In this document: positions 1 through 5,999 of the stretch, piece by piece
Position numbering within the stretch: position 1 is the first letter of the stretch
Layout of the letters: each line of letters starts with the position of its first letter
From: Phycisphaerales bacterium UBA7812
Lineage (GTDB): Bacteria > Planctomycetota > Phycisphaerae > Phycisphaerales > UBA1924
Assembly: GCA_002480345.1 (NCBI GenBank)
Contig: DLBY01000027.1
Span: forward strand, 19,298-25,826
Reading direction: 5' to 3'
Length of the DNA stretch: 6,529 nt
Made by a program: the position numbers and the translations under genes
Notes under the pieces: generated by a model
Database searches by the model: none
The model's input: the letters and a program-made list of their open reading frames with translations, nothing else
Told to the model about the DNA's origin: nothing

Positions 1-419
1 TTCCGCAGGTGCTGGATACCGTGGGGTGGCTTCGCTACATGCAGGGACATCTCGTCTCGGACGATCATGCCAGTGGTGCCATCGAGTTGCTTCAGGAGGC
101 GGTCGGTCTCATGGAGGATCCGGATCCCGTCATCTTCGATCATCTGGGCGACGCGTTGTGGTTGGCCGGTCGGCACGAGGAAGCGGTGGACGCCTGGATG
201 GAGTCGCTTCGTCGCCTGAACGACCCGGCATTCAAGGAGAGCATGTTCCGCAACCTGGACATGCTGCAGGGGATGATCTGGCAATTCCCTGTCGTCGAAT
301 CCTCGGAGTTGTATGATCGCGAATACGGAGGTCTGCTGCGTCGCCTCGTCGAAAAGTTGACGGCGGTCGAACAAGGCGGGACTCCGCCCGTTGCAGAGCG
401 GATTCTATTCATCAGGTAA
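1..419 (+). CDS. TPR-repeat protein, C-terminal part (5' truncated)
   Basis: The reading frame is already open at the window edge (first whole codon at base 3) and ends at TAA 417-419, so only about the last 138 residues are seen. Two tetratricopeptide-type helical pairs are visible. The first (about 12-115) has LDTVGW followed by a helix containing AIELLQEAVGL. The second (about 126-224) has FDHLGDALWLAGRHEEAVDAW, close to the TPR consensus (small residue at position 8, G-x-x-EEA). A tail of about 65 residues without clear repeats follows. TPR domains are protein-protein interaction scaffolds; the partner and any catalytic part lie outside the window. Runs like DTVGW...DHLGDALW are typical of the last repeats of long bacterial TPR proteins. 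Its base composition is visibly less GC-rich than yebC just downstream. The GTG at base 9 is not a true start. Confidence 0.85.
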   Translation, partial: PQVLDTVGWLRYMQGHLVSDDHASGAIELLQEAVGLMEDPDPVIFDHLGDALWLAGRHEEAVDAWMESLRRLNDPAFKESMFRNLDMLQGMIWQFPVVESSELYDREYGGLLRRLVEKLTAVEQGGTPPVAERILFIR

Positions 420-443
420 TCGATCGAAGGGATCTTTGGAACC

Positions 444-1202
444 ATGGCTGGACACAGCAAGTGGGCGAACATCAAGCACCGCAAGGCGGCGGTGGACAAG
501 AAACGCGGGAAGATCTGGAGCAAGTGCAGCCGCGCGATCATGGCGGCCGCCCGCTCAGGGGGCGGCGACCCCGCGACCAATCTCCCCCTCCGGTACGCGA
601 TCGACGAGGCGAAAGCCGCGAACATGCCCAAGGACACGATCCAGCGGGCTGTGGACAAAGGCTCGGGCTCGACGGGCGGCGCGGACTTCGAGACGATCAC
701 CTACGAGGGGTACGGCCCCTCGGGCGTCGCGATCTTTGTCGAGGCGCTGACGGACAACCGGGCGCGCACGGCGGGCGATGTGCGCACGATCTTCAGCAAA
801 AAGGGCGGCAGCATGGGCAACCCGGGCTCGGTCGCCTTCATGTTCCAGAGCAAGGGGCAGATCTTCATCGACGCGGGCGCGACCGACGAGGAGACGGTCA
901 TGACGGCGGCGCTGGAGGCGGGCGCCGACGACATCCAGGAGCCCGAGGGAGACGACGGCGCGTGGACGATCCTGACGGATCCGACGGACTTCCTGTCGGT
1001 CAAGGAAGCGCTGGAGGGCGCGGGCATCGAGATCGCGGACGCGGAGCTCACCAAGATCCCCGACAACACCGTGGCGCTGTCGGGCGAGGATGTGCGCAAG
1101 CTGATGAACATCGTCGATGCCCTCGAGGACAACGACGATGTCCAGAAGGTGCACCACAACGCGGAGATCAGCGAGGAAGACCTCGCGGCGCTCGACGCGT
1201 GA
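444..1202 (+). CDS. yebC: YebC/PmpR family protein (DUF28, TACO1-like)
   Basis: A 252-residue protein (usual family length about 240-250). It opens with the family signature MAGHSKWANIKHRK and keeps the other conserved blocks: AKAANMPKDTIQRA (residues 56-69), YEGYGPSGVAIFVE (87-100), LTDNRARTAGDVR (102-114), FSKKGG (117-122) and GSVAFMF (128-134), then an acidic C-terminal domain. YebC proteins are cytosolic. Some members were described as DNA-binding regulators (PmpR), and more recent work on YebC and mitochondrial TACO1 points to helping ribosomes through difficult, proline-rich stretches. Which role applies here cannot be read from sequence. The ATG is fixed by the conserved N-terminus; a modest AAGGGA lies at 427-432, 11 nt upstream. 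The TPR gene ends 24 bp upstream with no hairpin between, so co-transcription is likely. The downstream neighbour is convergent, with 23 bp between the stop codons. Confidence 0.97.
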   Translation: MAGHSKWANIKHRKAAVDKKRGKIWSKCSRAIMAAARSGGGDPATNLPLRYAIDEAKAANMPKDTIQRAVDKGSGSTGGADFETITYEGYGPSGVAIFVEALTDNRARTAGDVRTIFSKKGGSMGNPGSVAFMFQSKGQIFIDAGATDEETVMTAALEAGADDIQEPEGDDGAWTILTDPTDFLSVKEALEGAGIEIADAELTKIPDNTVALSGEDVRKLMNIVDALEDNDDVQKVHHNAEISEEDLAALDA

Positions 1203-1225
1203 GCCGAAATCGCGTGTGAACCCCA

Positions 1226-2044
1226 TCAGGCGAGGGGCGGGAGCCCCGCGTCTCGGAGATGGTCCAGCGCGGCGCGCGCGCCTCGATCCGGATTGTCGAG
1301 GCCCCGCAGATCCGTCACGATCGGGAGTTCAGGCGTCAGCGTCGCGTGGAGCGCGATGAGCGTGTGGACCTCGAGCCGGCCCGCGCCGATGGGGCGTCGG
1401 CCCGTATCGTCCGCGTCGTTGAGCCGCAGGGTCGCGGCCCGCTTGCTGCATCGAGCGAAGGTCTTGCCCGGCGGTCGGTCGCGGAGCAGCAACCGCCCCG
1501 TGTCCACCCCGGGCCTCGGCACCCCCGGTTGCGGTCCCCCGTTCGCGGCTTCGTTCTCTGCATTCTCGGGCGCAGGCGCCCCGATCTCGTCGGTCGCGTG
1601 GCCGAAGTCCTCGACGAGCATCGACAGCGCATCGGCGTGCGCCATCGCTTCCGGGAGACCCGCGTACGACTCGGGCAGGGTGACCGAGACGACCGGCGGC
1701 GCGCCGGCGCCCCCCGTGAGCGCGCGCAGATCCGCGGCGAGTTCGACCGCGCCGAGCAGGGCGGCGTGCGCACGGTCCGCGTGCGCGGGGTCCGCGAAGT
1801 GATCGCTCGGGATCCAGAGATCGAGGCCCGTGAAGCCCAGCGATTCGCGACGGAGCGTCGCGGCGAGGTCGCGCCGCGCGGAGCGGTCGAGCACGCGGGG
1901 CCTGATCTCCGGCGCCGCCGCGTCGAGGTGGATGCGCCGGAAACCGGTCTCGGCGGCCCACCCGATCGCGGCGCGCACGCCCCGCGTCCACGCACCGGAC
2001 GCGGCGTGGGCATGCAGACCCGCGAGTGAGAGGCTGGGTGTCAT
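1226..2044 (-). CDS. Sugar-phosphate isomerase/epimerase-like TIM-barrel protein
   Basis: A 272-residue protein with alternating short hydrophobic strands and alanine-rich helices: LSLAGLHAHAASG (5-17), FRRIHLDA (35-42), SLGFTGLDLWIP (68-79), PPVVSVTLPE (116-125), AATLRLNDAD (203-212), PIVTDLRGL (241-249). The segment RLNDAD...RRPIGAGRLEVH (207-227) aligns by eye with the HLSDxD...HLPxGxGxIDW motif of the xylose-isomerase-like / AP-endonuclease-2 superfamily (PF01261), which binds divalent metal and isomerises or epimerises sugars. Here the motif's histidines are arginines, and the terminal strand carries Asp where Glu is usual. A low-complexity Pro/Asn/Ala-rich insert sits at about 155-182. 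Enzymatic activity is therefore doubtful. ATG 2044 was chosen because the barrel begins directly there; codons further upstream lie antisense to the divergent gene. No Shine-Dalgarno precedes it. The substrate is unknown. Confidence 0.78.
   Translation of the reverse strand: MTPSLSLAGLHAHAASGAWTRGVRAAIGWAAETGFRRIHLDAAAPEIRPRVLDRSARRDLAATLRRESLGFTGLDLWIPSDHFADPAHADRAHAALLGAVELAADLRALTGGAGAPPVVSVTLPESYAGLPEAMAHADALSMLVEDFGHATDEIGAPAPENAENEAANGGPQPGVPRPGVDTGRLLLRDRPPGKTFARCSKRAATLRLNDADDTGRRPIGAGRLEVHTLIALHATLTPELPIVTDLRGLDNPDRGARAALDHLRDAGLPPLA
1234..1247. terminator. GC-rich hairpin at yebC / TIM-barrel gene convergence
   Basis: GGGGC (1234-1238) and GCCCC (1243-1247) form a 5-bp stem with a GGGA loop just beyond the yebC stop. 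It also lies inside the last codons of the convergent minus-strand gene. The position suits a bidirectional transcription end, but there is no T-run on either side, so this is only a weak terminator candidate. Confidence 0.2.
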
Positions 2045-2062
2045 GTGGGAGATTTGTAGCAC

Positions 2063-2086
2063 GCTCCGGGCGCATCCGCCCGGAGC
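2063..2086. repeat. Perfect 10-bp inverted repeat in divergent intergenic region
   Basis: GCTCCGGGCG (2063-2072) and CGCCCGGAGC (2077-2086) are exact reverse complements around a 4-nt spacer, CATC. The repeat lies between the divergent TIM-barrel gene (ATG 2044, minus) and membrane-protein gene (ATG 2160, plus). No T-run follows on either strand, so an operator or an RNA hairpin in a leader is at least as likely as a terminator. The repeat is directly visible; its function is not known. Confidence 0.7.
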
Positions 2087-2159
2087 CCAGAGCCCCGTGC
2101 TCCGCATGATCGCGCGGGCGGTGCCGATCCTCGGGAGCCGCGCGTTCGTAGGATGGCCC

Positions 2160-2828
2160 ATGACCCATTCGGAACGCGGATACCCGGTGCTCGTGCCGGC
2201 GGGGCGGAAGATCTTCGAAACGCTGCACGCGCTGGCGGCGGGTGTCTGGCTCGGTGCGCTCGTCATGGGCGGCGCGACCGCCGGGATCCTGTTCACGACG
2301 ATGCGGCGGCTCGACCCGACCTTCGGCGTCTTCGATACCTATACCGGTGACATGAGCAACATCGGCGCGGGCTTCATCCAGAACCGCGTGTTCCTCGCGA
2401 TGGACTTTGTGCAGTACGGCGCCGCGACGCTCGTGCTGATCTCCACGATCGCCCTGATCACGGTGCTGAGAATGCCGATCCGGCGCGCCTCGTCGGTCGT
2501 GCGGCTGCTCGCCCTCGGCGCCGCGATGACGCTCGTGAGCTTTCACCTGTTTGTGCTGACGCCGCGCATGCAGATGAACGCCCAGGCCTACTGGGAAGCC
2601 GCGGATGTCGGCGAGAACGAACGGGCGGCCGAGGCGCTCGCGGCGTTCGACGCGGACCACCCGACCGCCCGGCGCGTTCTTGTGGGCCTGACGGGGACGG
2701 TCTTCGTGCTGCTGCTGAGCGGGGTGTGGAGCGGGGTGTCCGCCTCGGAACTGGCGCCGGTCGCGAAGCGCACGAAAAGGGACCATCGCGAACAGCCCGC
2801 CCTGCTCAAGAAAGGAGGCGGGCGTTGA
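2160..2828 (+). CDS. Four-helix membrane protein, DUF4149-like
   Basis: A 222-residue integral membrane protein with four hydrophobic segments: about 18-46 (HALAAGVWLGALVMGGATAG), 80-104 (after FIQNRVFLAMDF), 112-135 (ending FHLFVLTPRM) and 172-193 (VLVGLTGTVFVLLLSGVW). The pattern of a first helix with a VWLGALV-type glycine motif, a third helix ending LTPRM, a charged alpha-helical loop and then a HPTARR start to helix four resembles DUF4149 (TMEM205-like) proteins, whose function is unknown. The C-terminus is basic and probably cytoplasmic. ATG 2160 is preferred because AGGA at 2150-2153 lies 6 nt upstream. An in-frame ATG at 2106 would add 18 residues but lacks such a site. The same TAGGAT stretch could instead act as a -10 for a near-leaderless message. 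The stop overlaps the nth start, so the two genes form an operon. Confidence 0.85.
   Translation: MTHSERGYPVLVPAGRKIFETLHALAAGVWLGALVMGGATAGILFTTMRRLDPTFGVFDTYTGDMSNIGAGFIQNRVFLAMDFVQYGAATLVLISTIALITVLRMPIRRASSVVRLLALGAAMTLVSFHLFVLTPRMQMNAQAYWEAADVGENERAAEALAAFDADHPTARRVLVGLTGTVFVLLLSGVWSGVSASELAPVAKRTKRDHREQPALLKKGGGR
2811..2818 (+). promoter_or_regulatory. Strong Shine-Dalgarno deciding the TTG start of nth
   Basis: AAAGGAGG matches the 16S rRNA 3' end almost perfectly and lies 6 nt before TTG 2825. It is embedded in the last codons of the upstream membrane-protein gene (encoding Lys-Lys-Gly-Gly). It settles the nth start and implies translation coupled to, or re-initiating after, the upstream gene. 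Confidence 0.88.
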
Positions 2829-3547
2829 GCGGGTCGACGCGAACCCCGGAGAACCCGCGCGGGCTCAAGGACCTGCCCTTCCGGCTCCCGCAGGTCTCCG
2901 AGAACGACAAGCGGCGCGCGCGACGGATCGCGAAATCGCTCGCGGAGCACTACCCCGACGCGGTCTGTGAGCTCGACTACTCCCAACCGCACGAGCTGCT
3001 GGTCGCGACGATCCTGAGCGCACAGGCAACGGATGTGGGTGTCAACAAGGCGACGCCCGCGCTGTTTGCACGGTTCCCGAGGCCCGCGGACTACGCAGCG
3101 TCGTCGCCCAAGGAGATCGAGCCTTACATCAAGACCATCGGGCTGTACCGCAACAAGGCGAAGGCGGTGCACGCGGCGATGACGGTGCTGGTCGAGGAAT
3201 TCGGGGGCGAGGTCCCGAGGACGGTCGAGGAGCTGACCAGCCTGCGCGGAGTGGCACGCAAGACCGCGAATGTCGTGCTGGGCAACTGCTTCGGGATCAA
3301 CGACGGGTTCGTGGTCGACACGCACATCCAGCGGTTTGCGCAGCGGTTCGGGCTGGTGGAGCCGGGCGCGTCGGTGCAGCAGATCGAGCGCACGCTGATG
3401 GCGCTCTTCCCGCGGGATCAGTGGTGCGTGCTGAGCCACCGGATGATCTTCCACGGGCGGCGGGCGTGCCCGGCCCGCGGCGGGGTCTGCCGGGACCACC
3501 CGCTGTGCGCGGGGTACGGGATCAACTGCGAGAAGCGGGAGGCGTGA
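2825..3547 (+). CDS. nth: Endonuclease III, DNA glycosylase/AP lyase
   Basis: A 240-residue HhH-GPD base-excision-repair enzyme that removes oxidised pyrimidines and nicks the abasic site by beta-elimination. Family blocks are in order: HELLVATILSAQATDVGVNKAT (56-77), the helix-hairpin-helix LTSLRGVARKTANVVLG (137-153) with the catalytic lysine at K146, and VVDTHIQR (163-170) with the catalytic aspartate at D165. Four C-terminal cysteines (215, 222, 228, 235) fit the [4Fe-4S] loop, but spaced C-X6-C-X5-C-X6-C rather than the usual C-X6-C-X2-C-X5-C. The N-terminus is about 25 residues longer than E. coli Nth (211 aa in total). The start is TTG 2825, overlapping the TGA of the preceding gene and 6 nt after AAAGGAGG. 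The gene ends convergently, 21 bp from the next stop codon. A weak GGGCG/CGCCC pairing (3551-3555 with 3577-3581) spans that junction. Confidence 0.97.
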   Translation: MSGSTRTPENPRGLKDLPFRLPQVSENDKRRARRIAKSLAEHYPDAVCELDYSQPHELLVATILSAQATDVGVNKATPALFARFPRPADYAASSPKEIEPYIKTIGLYRNKAKAVHAAMTVLVEEFGGEVPRTVEELTSLRGVARKTANVVLGNCFGINDGFVVDTHIQRFAQRFGLVEPGASVQQIERTLMALFPRDQWCVLSHRMIFHGRRACPARGGVCRDHPLCAGYGINCEKREA

Positions 3548-3568
3548 AGCGGGCGTCGCGACAGGGGA

Positions 3569-4459
3569 TCACCCGTCGCCCTGCGCCCCGGCGGCCTCCT
3601 GCTCGGCCTTCTTGGCGCTGTCGAATCGCTCGCGGACCGAATCGGGCACGGTGTAGTCGTGCTCGTCGTCGGCGTTGACCTCGATCTCGTTGAAGTTCAT
3701 CGTGTTGGGGCGGGCGTTGTCGGAGAAGGTCTGCACGAAGCGGGTGGGATAGAGCACGCCCCCGAACTCGCGGTAATTCTCGATGCGGACCGTCATGAGG
3801 CGCATCTTCCCGTCAGGGCCCTGGTCGGGGACGCGATCCCCGATGAGCAGGCCCGTGTTCTTGTCGAAGAAGAGCGTGTGGGGCCGCCCGCCCCGGGTGG
3901 TCGCCTTGACGACATAGACCGGGGTGTCGCCCGCCTTCGCCTCGCGCTGGGTCTCGATCTCCTTGTACCGGTTGCGGTAGTTGGCTTCGCCCAGGAAGTC
4001 CGCGGTGTCGAGGATCTCGAGCCGCTGGACATCGCCGATCGGGTTGGGCTCGCCTCCCATGACGACCGACCAGGTCATCCCATCGACGGCGTACAGGTCG
4101 TAGAACAGACCCGCGGGCTCGCGGATGTTGAGGTGATACCGCCCGTCCGCCTCCCACCAGATCTTGACCGAGGCCTTGAACTCGAAGGGGTCGCCCTCGA
4201 AGGTGCCGGTGATGCGGCGGTTCTGCAACGCGTTGATCTTGTCCCACCCCCCCATCGCTTCGATGTAGCGCTCGAAGATCTCCTCGGGCATCGGGAGCGT
4301 CTCGGCGGCGCGGGAACTCTGGAACGGCGCGTCGTCCCCGGGCGCGGACGCCGCGGAGCCCTGAGCCGCCGCTGGGATCGGCGATGCGACCATGAGAAGA
4401 CCGGCGAGGGCTGCGCCGAGAAGGCGGCCCGCAGCGGGAAGCGTCGTGGTTGTGGTCAT
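3569..4459 (-). CDS. Exported LolA-like beta-fold protein
   Basis: A 296-residue protein with a clear signal peptide: short polar start, hydrophobic core at about 12-26 (LLGAALAGLLMVASP) and a probable signal-peptidase I site after AAA at residue 32. No lipobox cysteine is present. After a short linker, EEIFERYIEAMGGWDKINALQNRRITGTFEG (59-89, not continuous with anything catalytic) is the opening helix and first strand typical of LolA/LolB-fold 'outer-membrane lipoprotein-sorting protein-like' families. Many amphipathic beta strands follow (FKASVKIWWEADGRYHL, TPVYVVKATT, HTLFFDKNTGLLIGD, MRLMTVRIENYREFGGVLYPTRF). The FFDKNTGLL...Y(R)EFGGVLYPT element is common in this group. It probably binds a lipid or another hydrophobic ligand in the periplasm, but this is not proven. 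The Glu/Lys/Ala-rich tail (about 273-296) is likely helical or disordered. GGAG at 4468-4471 lies 8 nt before the ATG. tRNA-Arg lies 99 bp upstream on the same strand. Confidence 0.8.
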   Translation of the reverse strand: MTTTTTLPAAGRLLGAALAGLLMVASPIPAAAQGSAASAPGDDAPFQSSRAAETLPMPEEIFERYIEAMGGWDKINALQNRRITGTFEGDPFEFKASVKIWWEADGRYHLNIREPAGLFYDLYAVDGMTWSVVMGGEPNPIGDVQRLEILDTADFLGEANYRNRYKEIETQREAKAGDTPVYVVKATTRGGRPHTLFFDKNTGLLIGDRVPDQGPDGKMRLMTVRIENYREFGGVLYPTRFVQTFSDNARPNTMNFNEIEVNADDEHDYTVPDSVRERFDSAKKAEQEAAGAQGDG

Positions 4460-4505
4460 CTGCCCTGCTCCAGCTCTGTGCGGGGGTGGACCGGATCCGC
4501 CACGG

Positions 4506-4539
4506 GACGCGGCTCGGAGACCCGTCTCGGGTCCGCGTC
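4506..4539 (-). terminator. Strong hairpin between tRNA-Arg and the LolA-like gene
   Basis: The outer arms GACGCGG (4506-4512) and CCGCGTC (4533-4539) pair perfectly. Inside them, ACCCG (4520-4524) and CGGGT (4528-4532) pair around a 3-nt loop, leaving a 7-nt one-sided bulge: 12 bp in all. It starts 19 nt after the tRNA 3' end and lies before the LolA-like start codon. There is no T-run, so it may be a partial terminator, an RNA-processing or stability element, or leader structure. Confidence 0.35.
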
Positions 4540-4558
4540 GGTCCTCAGCAATCCGGAA

Positions 4559-4632
4559 TACGCCCGCCGCGATTCGAACGCGGAACCTCTGGCTTCGGAG
4601 GCCAGCACTCTATCCAGTTGAGCTACGGGCGC
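4559..4632 (-). tRNA. tRNA-Arg, anticodon CCG
   Basis: A complete 74-nt cloverleaf is read on the minus strand. The acceptor GCGCCCG pairs with CGGGCGT (1-72 is a G-U pair), followed by discriminator A. T8 A9 precede the D arm GCTC/GAGT with loop AACTGGATA. The anticodon stem CTGGC/GCCAG encloses loop CTCCGAA, giving anticodon CCG (reads CGG, Arg). The variable loop is AGGTT, and the T arm CCGCG/CGCGG carries loop TTCGAAT. CCA is not encoded (TTCC follows), so it must be added by the nucleotidyltransferase. A20 in the D-loop and the A73 discriminator fit arginine identity as known in bacteria. It is transcribed away from the MFS gene and towards the LolA-like gene. Confidence 0.97.
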
Positions 4633-4671
4633 AGCACGCGTCGGGTTCAACAGAAAACCCGGCGCGGTCGG

Positions 4672-4700
4672 ACTGTACGATTCTCGGGCCCTCATGGCAA
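4672..4700 (-). promoter_or_regulatory. Sigma-70-type promoter for tRNA-Arg
   Basis: On the minus strand, TTGCCA (4700-4695; 5 of 6 to TTGACA) is followed by exactly 17 nt and TACAGT (4677-4672; 4 of 6 to TATAAT). Transcription would begin near 4665, giving a leader of about 33 nt for RNase P to remove before the tRNA 5' end at 4632. The -35 box overlaps the ATG of the divergent MFS gene. Confidence 0.6.
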
Positions 4701-5974
4701 ACGCGACCGCCCCAAACCCGACACGACCACCCGGGCCCGATGGGGGCGCCGCGCCGCTGCTCCCGGTGCTCGTCTTCGTCGGGCTCAACAGCCTGGGCAC
4801 GGGGGCCGTGCAGACGGGCGTGTTTTTCCTGCTGCGTGAGGCGTACGGGTTCAGCGCCGGGGCGAACTTCGTCTTCGGCGTGTTTCTCTACGCGTCCTAC
4901 ATCGTGGGCGCTCTCGCGGTGGGCCCGCTGCTGAGACGCTGGACCTCCCCTGAGCGGGCCCGGGTCTCGGCGCGGGGGGTCTTGCTCGCCCTCGTCCTCG
5001 TGCAGGCGGGCCTGAGCCTGCTGCCCAGGACCGCCTCCTGGCTGGGCGGGGGCGGCGCGCCCGGCGTCTGGGTGATGTGGACGGTCGGGCTCGGGTTCGG
5101 CGTGCTCACCGGCATGATGTGGCCCATCGTCGAGAGTTTCCTCTCCGGCGGACGACGGGGACGAACGCTCAGCGCCGCGACGGGCAAGTTCAACATCGTC
5201 TGGTCCGCGGCGGTGGTCGCGGCCTTCTGGCTCATGGCGCCGCTGCTCGACGGACGCCCCCTCGAGGTGCTCACCGGGCTCGCGGTCTTCCAAGCGGGCA
5301 GCGCCCTCTGCCTGCGCTGGTTCCCCCGCAAACCCGGGAGATTCCTCGAGTCGGCACCCGAGCCGCACCCGGCGCATTGGGCCCGCCTGCTGCGCTGGTT
5401 CCGGGTGTTGCTGCCCGTTGGATATGTCCTGTGCGGGACGATCAGCCCGCTGCTGCCCAGCGTCATCGGGCGGCTCGGCGTGGACACGGGCTGGATGACG
5501 CCCGTTGCCTCCGCGTGGGTGACCAGCCGGGTGGTGGTCTTCGCGGTGTTCGAACGCTGGCACGGCTGGCACGGGCGGTGGTGGATGCCCGTGCTCGCGG
5601 GAGGCGGCCTCGTGGGCGGGTTCATCGCGACGGTCGCCGCGCCCGGCTGGGTCGCATCGCACGCGGGTTCCGGCACTGGGGTCGCGGTGCTGATCGGCGC
5701 GCTGCTGCTGTTCGGAACGGGACACGCGACGGCGTATGTCGGCGCGCTCTATTACGCGATGGAACTGGGCGATGCGGAGGTTGAGGCCGGAGGCACCCAC
5801 GAGGCGCTCATCGGGGTCGGGTACGGCGTCGGGCCCGTGCTCGGGCTCGGTGCGGTCGGCATCGCGGGTGCCCAGAGTGGGGCCGCCTTCGAGATCTGGC
5901 TCATTGTGCTGGCGCTCGGTGTGACGGGCCTCGCGCTGACGGCCGCGACTCGACAGAGACCGTCCAGAATATGA
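4694..5974 (+). CDS. Major facilitator superfamily (MFS) transporter-like permease
   Basis: A 426-residue polytopic membrane protein. After a proline-rich, polar N-terminus (1-20), about 12 hydrophobic segments are visible, near residues 22-47, 58-80, 93-111, 123-150, 166-185, 189-207, 236-257, 266-287, 297-317, 326-353, 369-392 and 398-418. A longer, charged central loop (about 208-235) separates the two halves, as expected for MFS proteins. The motif R(R)GRTLSAATGKFNIVWS (154-171) after helix 4 and the late GDAEVEAGGTHEALIGVGYGVGPVLG segment (359-384) are distinctive, but I cannot tie them to a substrate. The protein acts in the cytoplasmic membrane; a sugar, drug or metabolite permease are all possible. 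ATG 4694 has no Shine-Dalgarno. A TACGAT at 4676-4681 could be its -10, giving a very short leader. The tRNA-Arg unit diverges 61 bp away. Confidence 0.85.
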   Translation: MANATAPNPTRPPGPDGGAAPLLPVLVFVGLNSLGTGAVQTGVFFLLREAYGFSAGANFVFGVFLYASYIVGALAVGPLLRRWTSPERARVSARGVLLALVLVQAGLSLLPRTASWLGGGGAPGVWVMWTVGLGFGVLTGMMWPIVESFLSGGRRGRTLSAATGKFNIVWSAAVVAAFWLMAPLLDGRPLEVLTGLAVFQAGSALCLRWFPRKPGRFLESAPEPHPAHWARLLRWFRVLLPVGYVLCGTISPLLPSVIGRLGVDTGWMTPVASAWVTSRVVVFAVFERWHGWHGRWWMPVLAGGGLVGGFIATVAAPGWVASHAGSGTGVAVLIGALLLFGTGHATAYVGALYYAMELGDAEVEAGGTHEALIGVGYGVGPVLGLGAVGIAGAQSGAAFEIWLIVLALGVTGLALTAATRQRPSRI

Positions 5975-5984
5975 ACAAATAGTA

Positions 5985-5999
5985 GAACAGACTCTGTTC
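5985..5999. repeat. GAACAG-N3-CTGTTC palindrome after the MFS gene
   Basis: GAACAG (5985-5990) and CTGTTC (5994-5999) are exact reverse complements around ACT, in a locally AT-rich patch 10 nt after the MFS stop. It could be a dyad operator or a weak hairpin at the transcript end. The 3-nt loop and the lack of a T-run argue against a strong terminator. CTGTT recurs at 6122 and 6132, exactly 10 bp apart. Confidence 0.5.

Noticed and set aside
1830..2159. N-terminal extension of the membrane-protein frame upstream of 2160
   Set aside because: The extra residues are Arg/Ser/Ala-rich shadow sequence antisense to the TIM-barrel gene; the Shine-Dalgarno fits ATG 2160.
2045..2296. N-terminal extension of the TIM-barrel gene to an ATG at 2296
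   Set aside because: The extra 84 residues do not resemble the fold and are antisense to the start of the membrane-protein gene; the barrel begins at ATG 2044.
1329..2786. Minus-strand open frame of 485 codons
   Set aside because: It runs antisense through the membrane-protein gene and out of frame through the TIM-barrel gene, with Arg/Pro/His-rich low-complexity content typical of GC-rich shadow frames.
2726..2824. Earlier ATG start for nth at 2726
   Set aside because: It would lie deep in the preceding gene in another frame; the strong Shine-Dalgarno with 6-nt spacing selects TTG 2825.
2588..3499. Minus-strand frame of 303 codons antisense to nth
   Set aside because: The nth frame is unmistakable; the antisense product is Arg/His-rich shadow sequence.
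4456..4800. Minus-strand open frame of 114 codons across the tRNA
   Set aside because: Its APVAQLDRVLASEARGSAFE-type peptide is the well-known translation of a tRNA-Arg gene, not a protein.
4610..5800. Long minus-strand frame of 396 codons antisense to the MFS gene
   Set aside because: Extremely rich in Arg, His, Pro, Gln and Glu, with no recognisable fold; a shadow of the hydrophobic plus-strand transporter.
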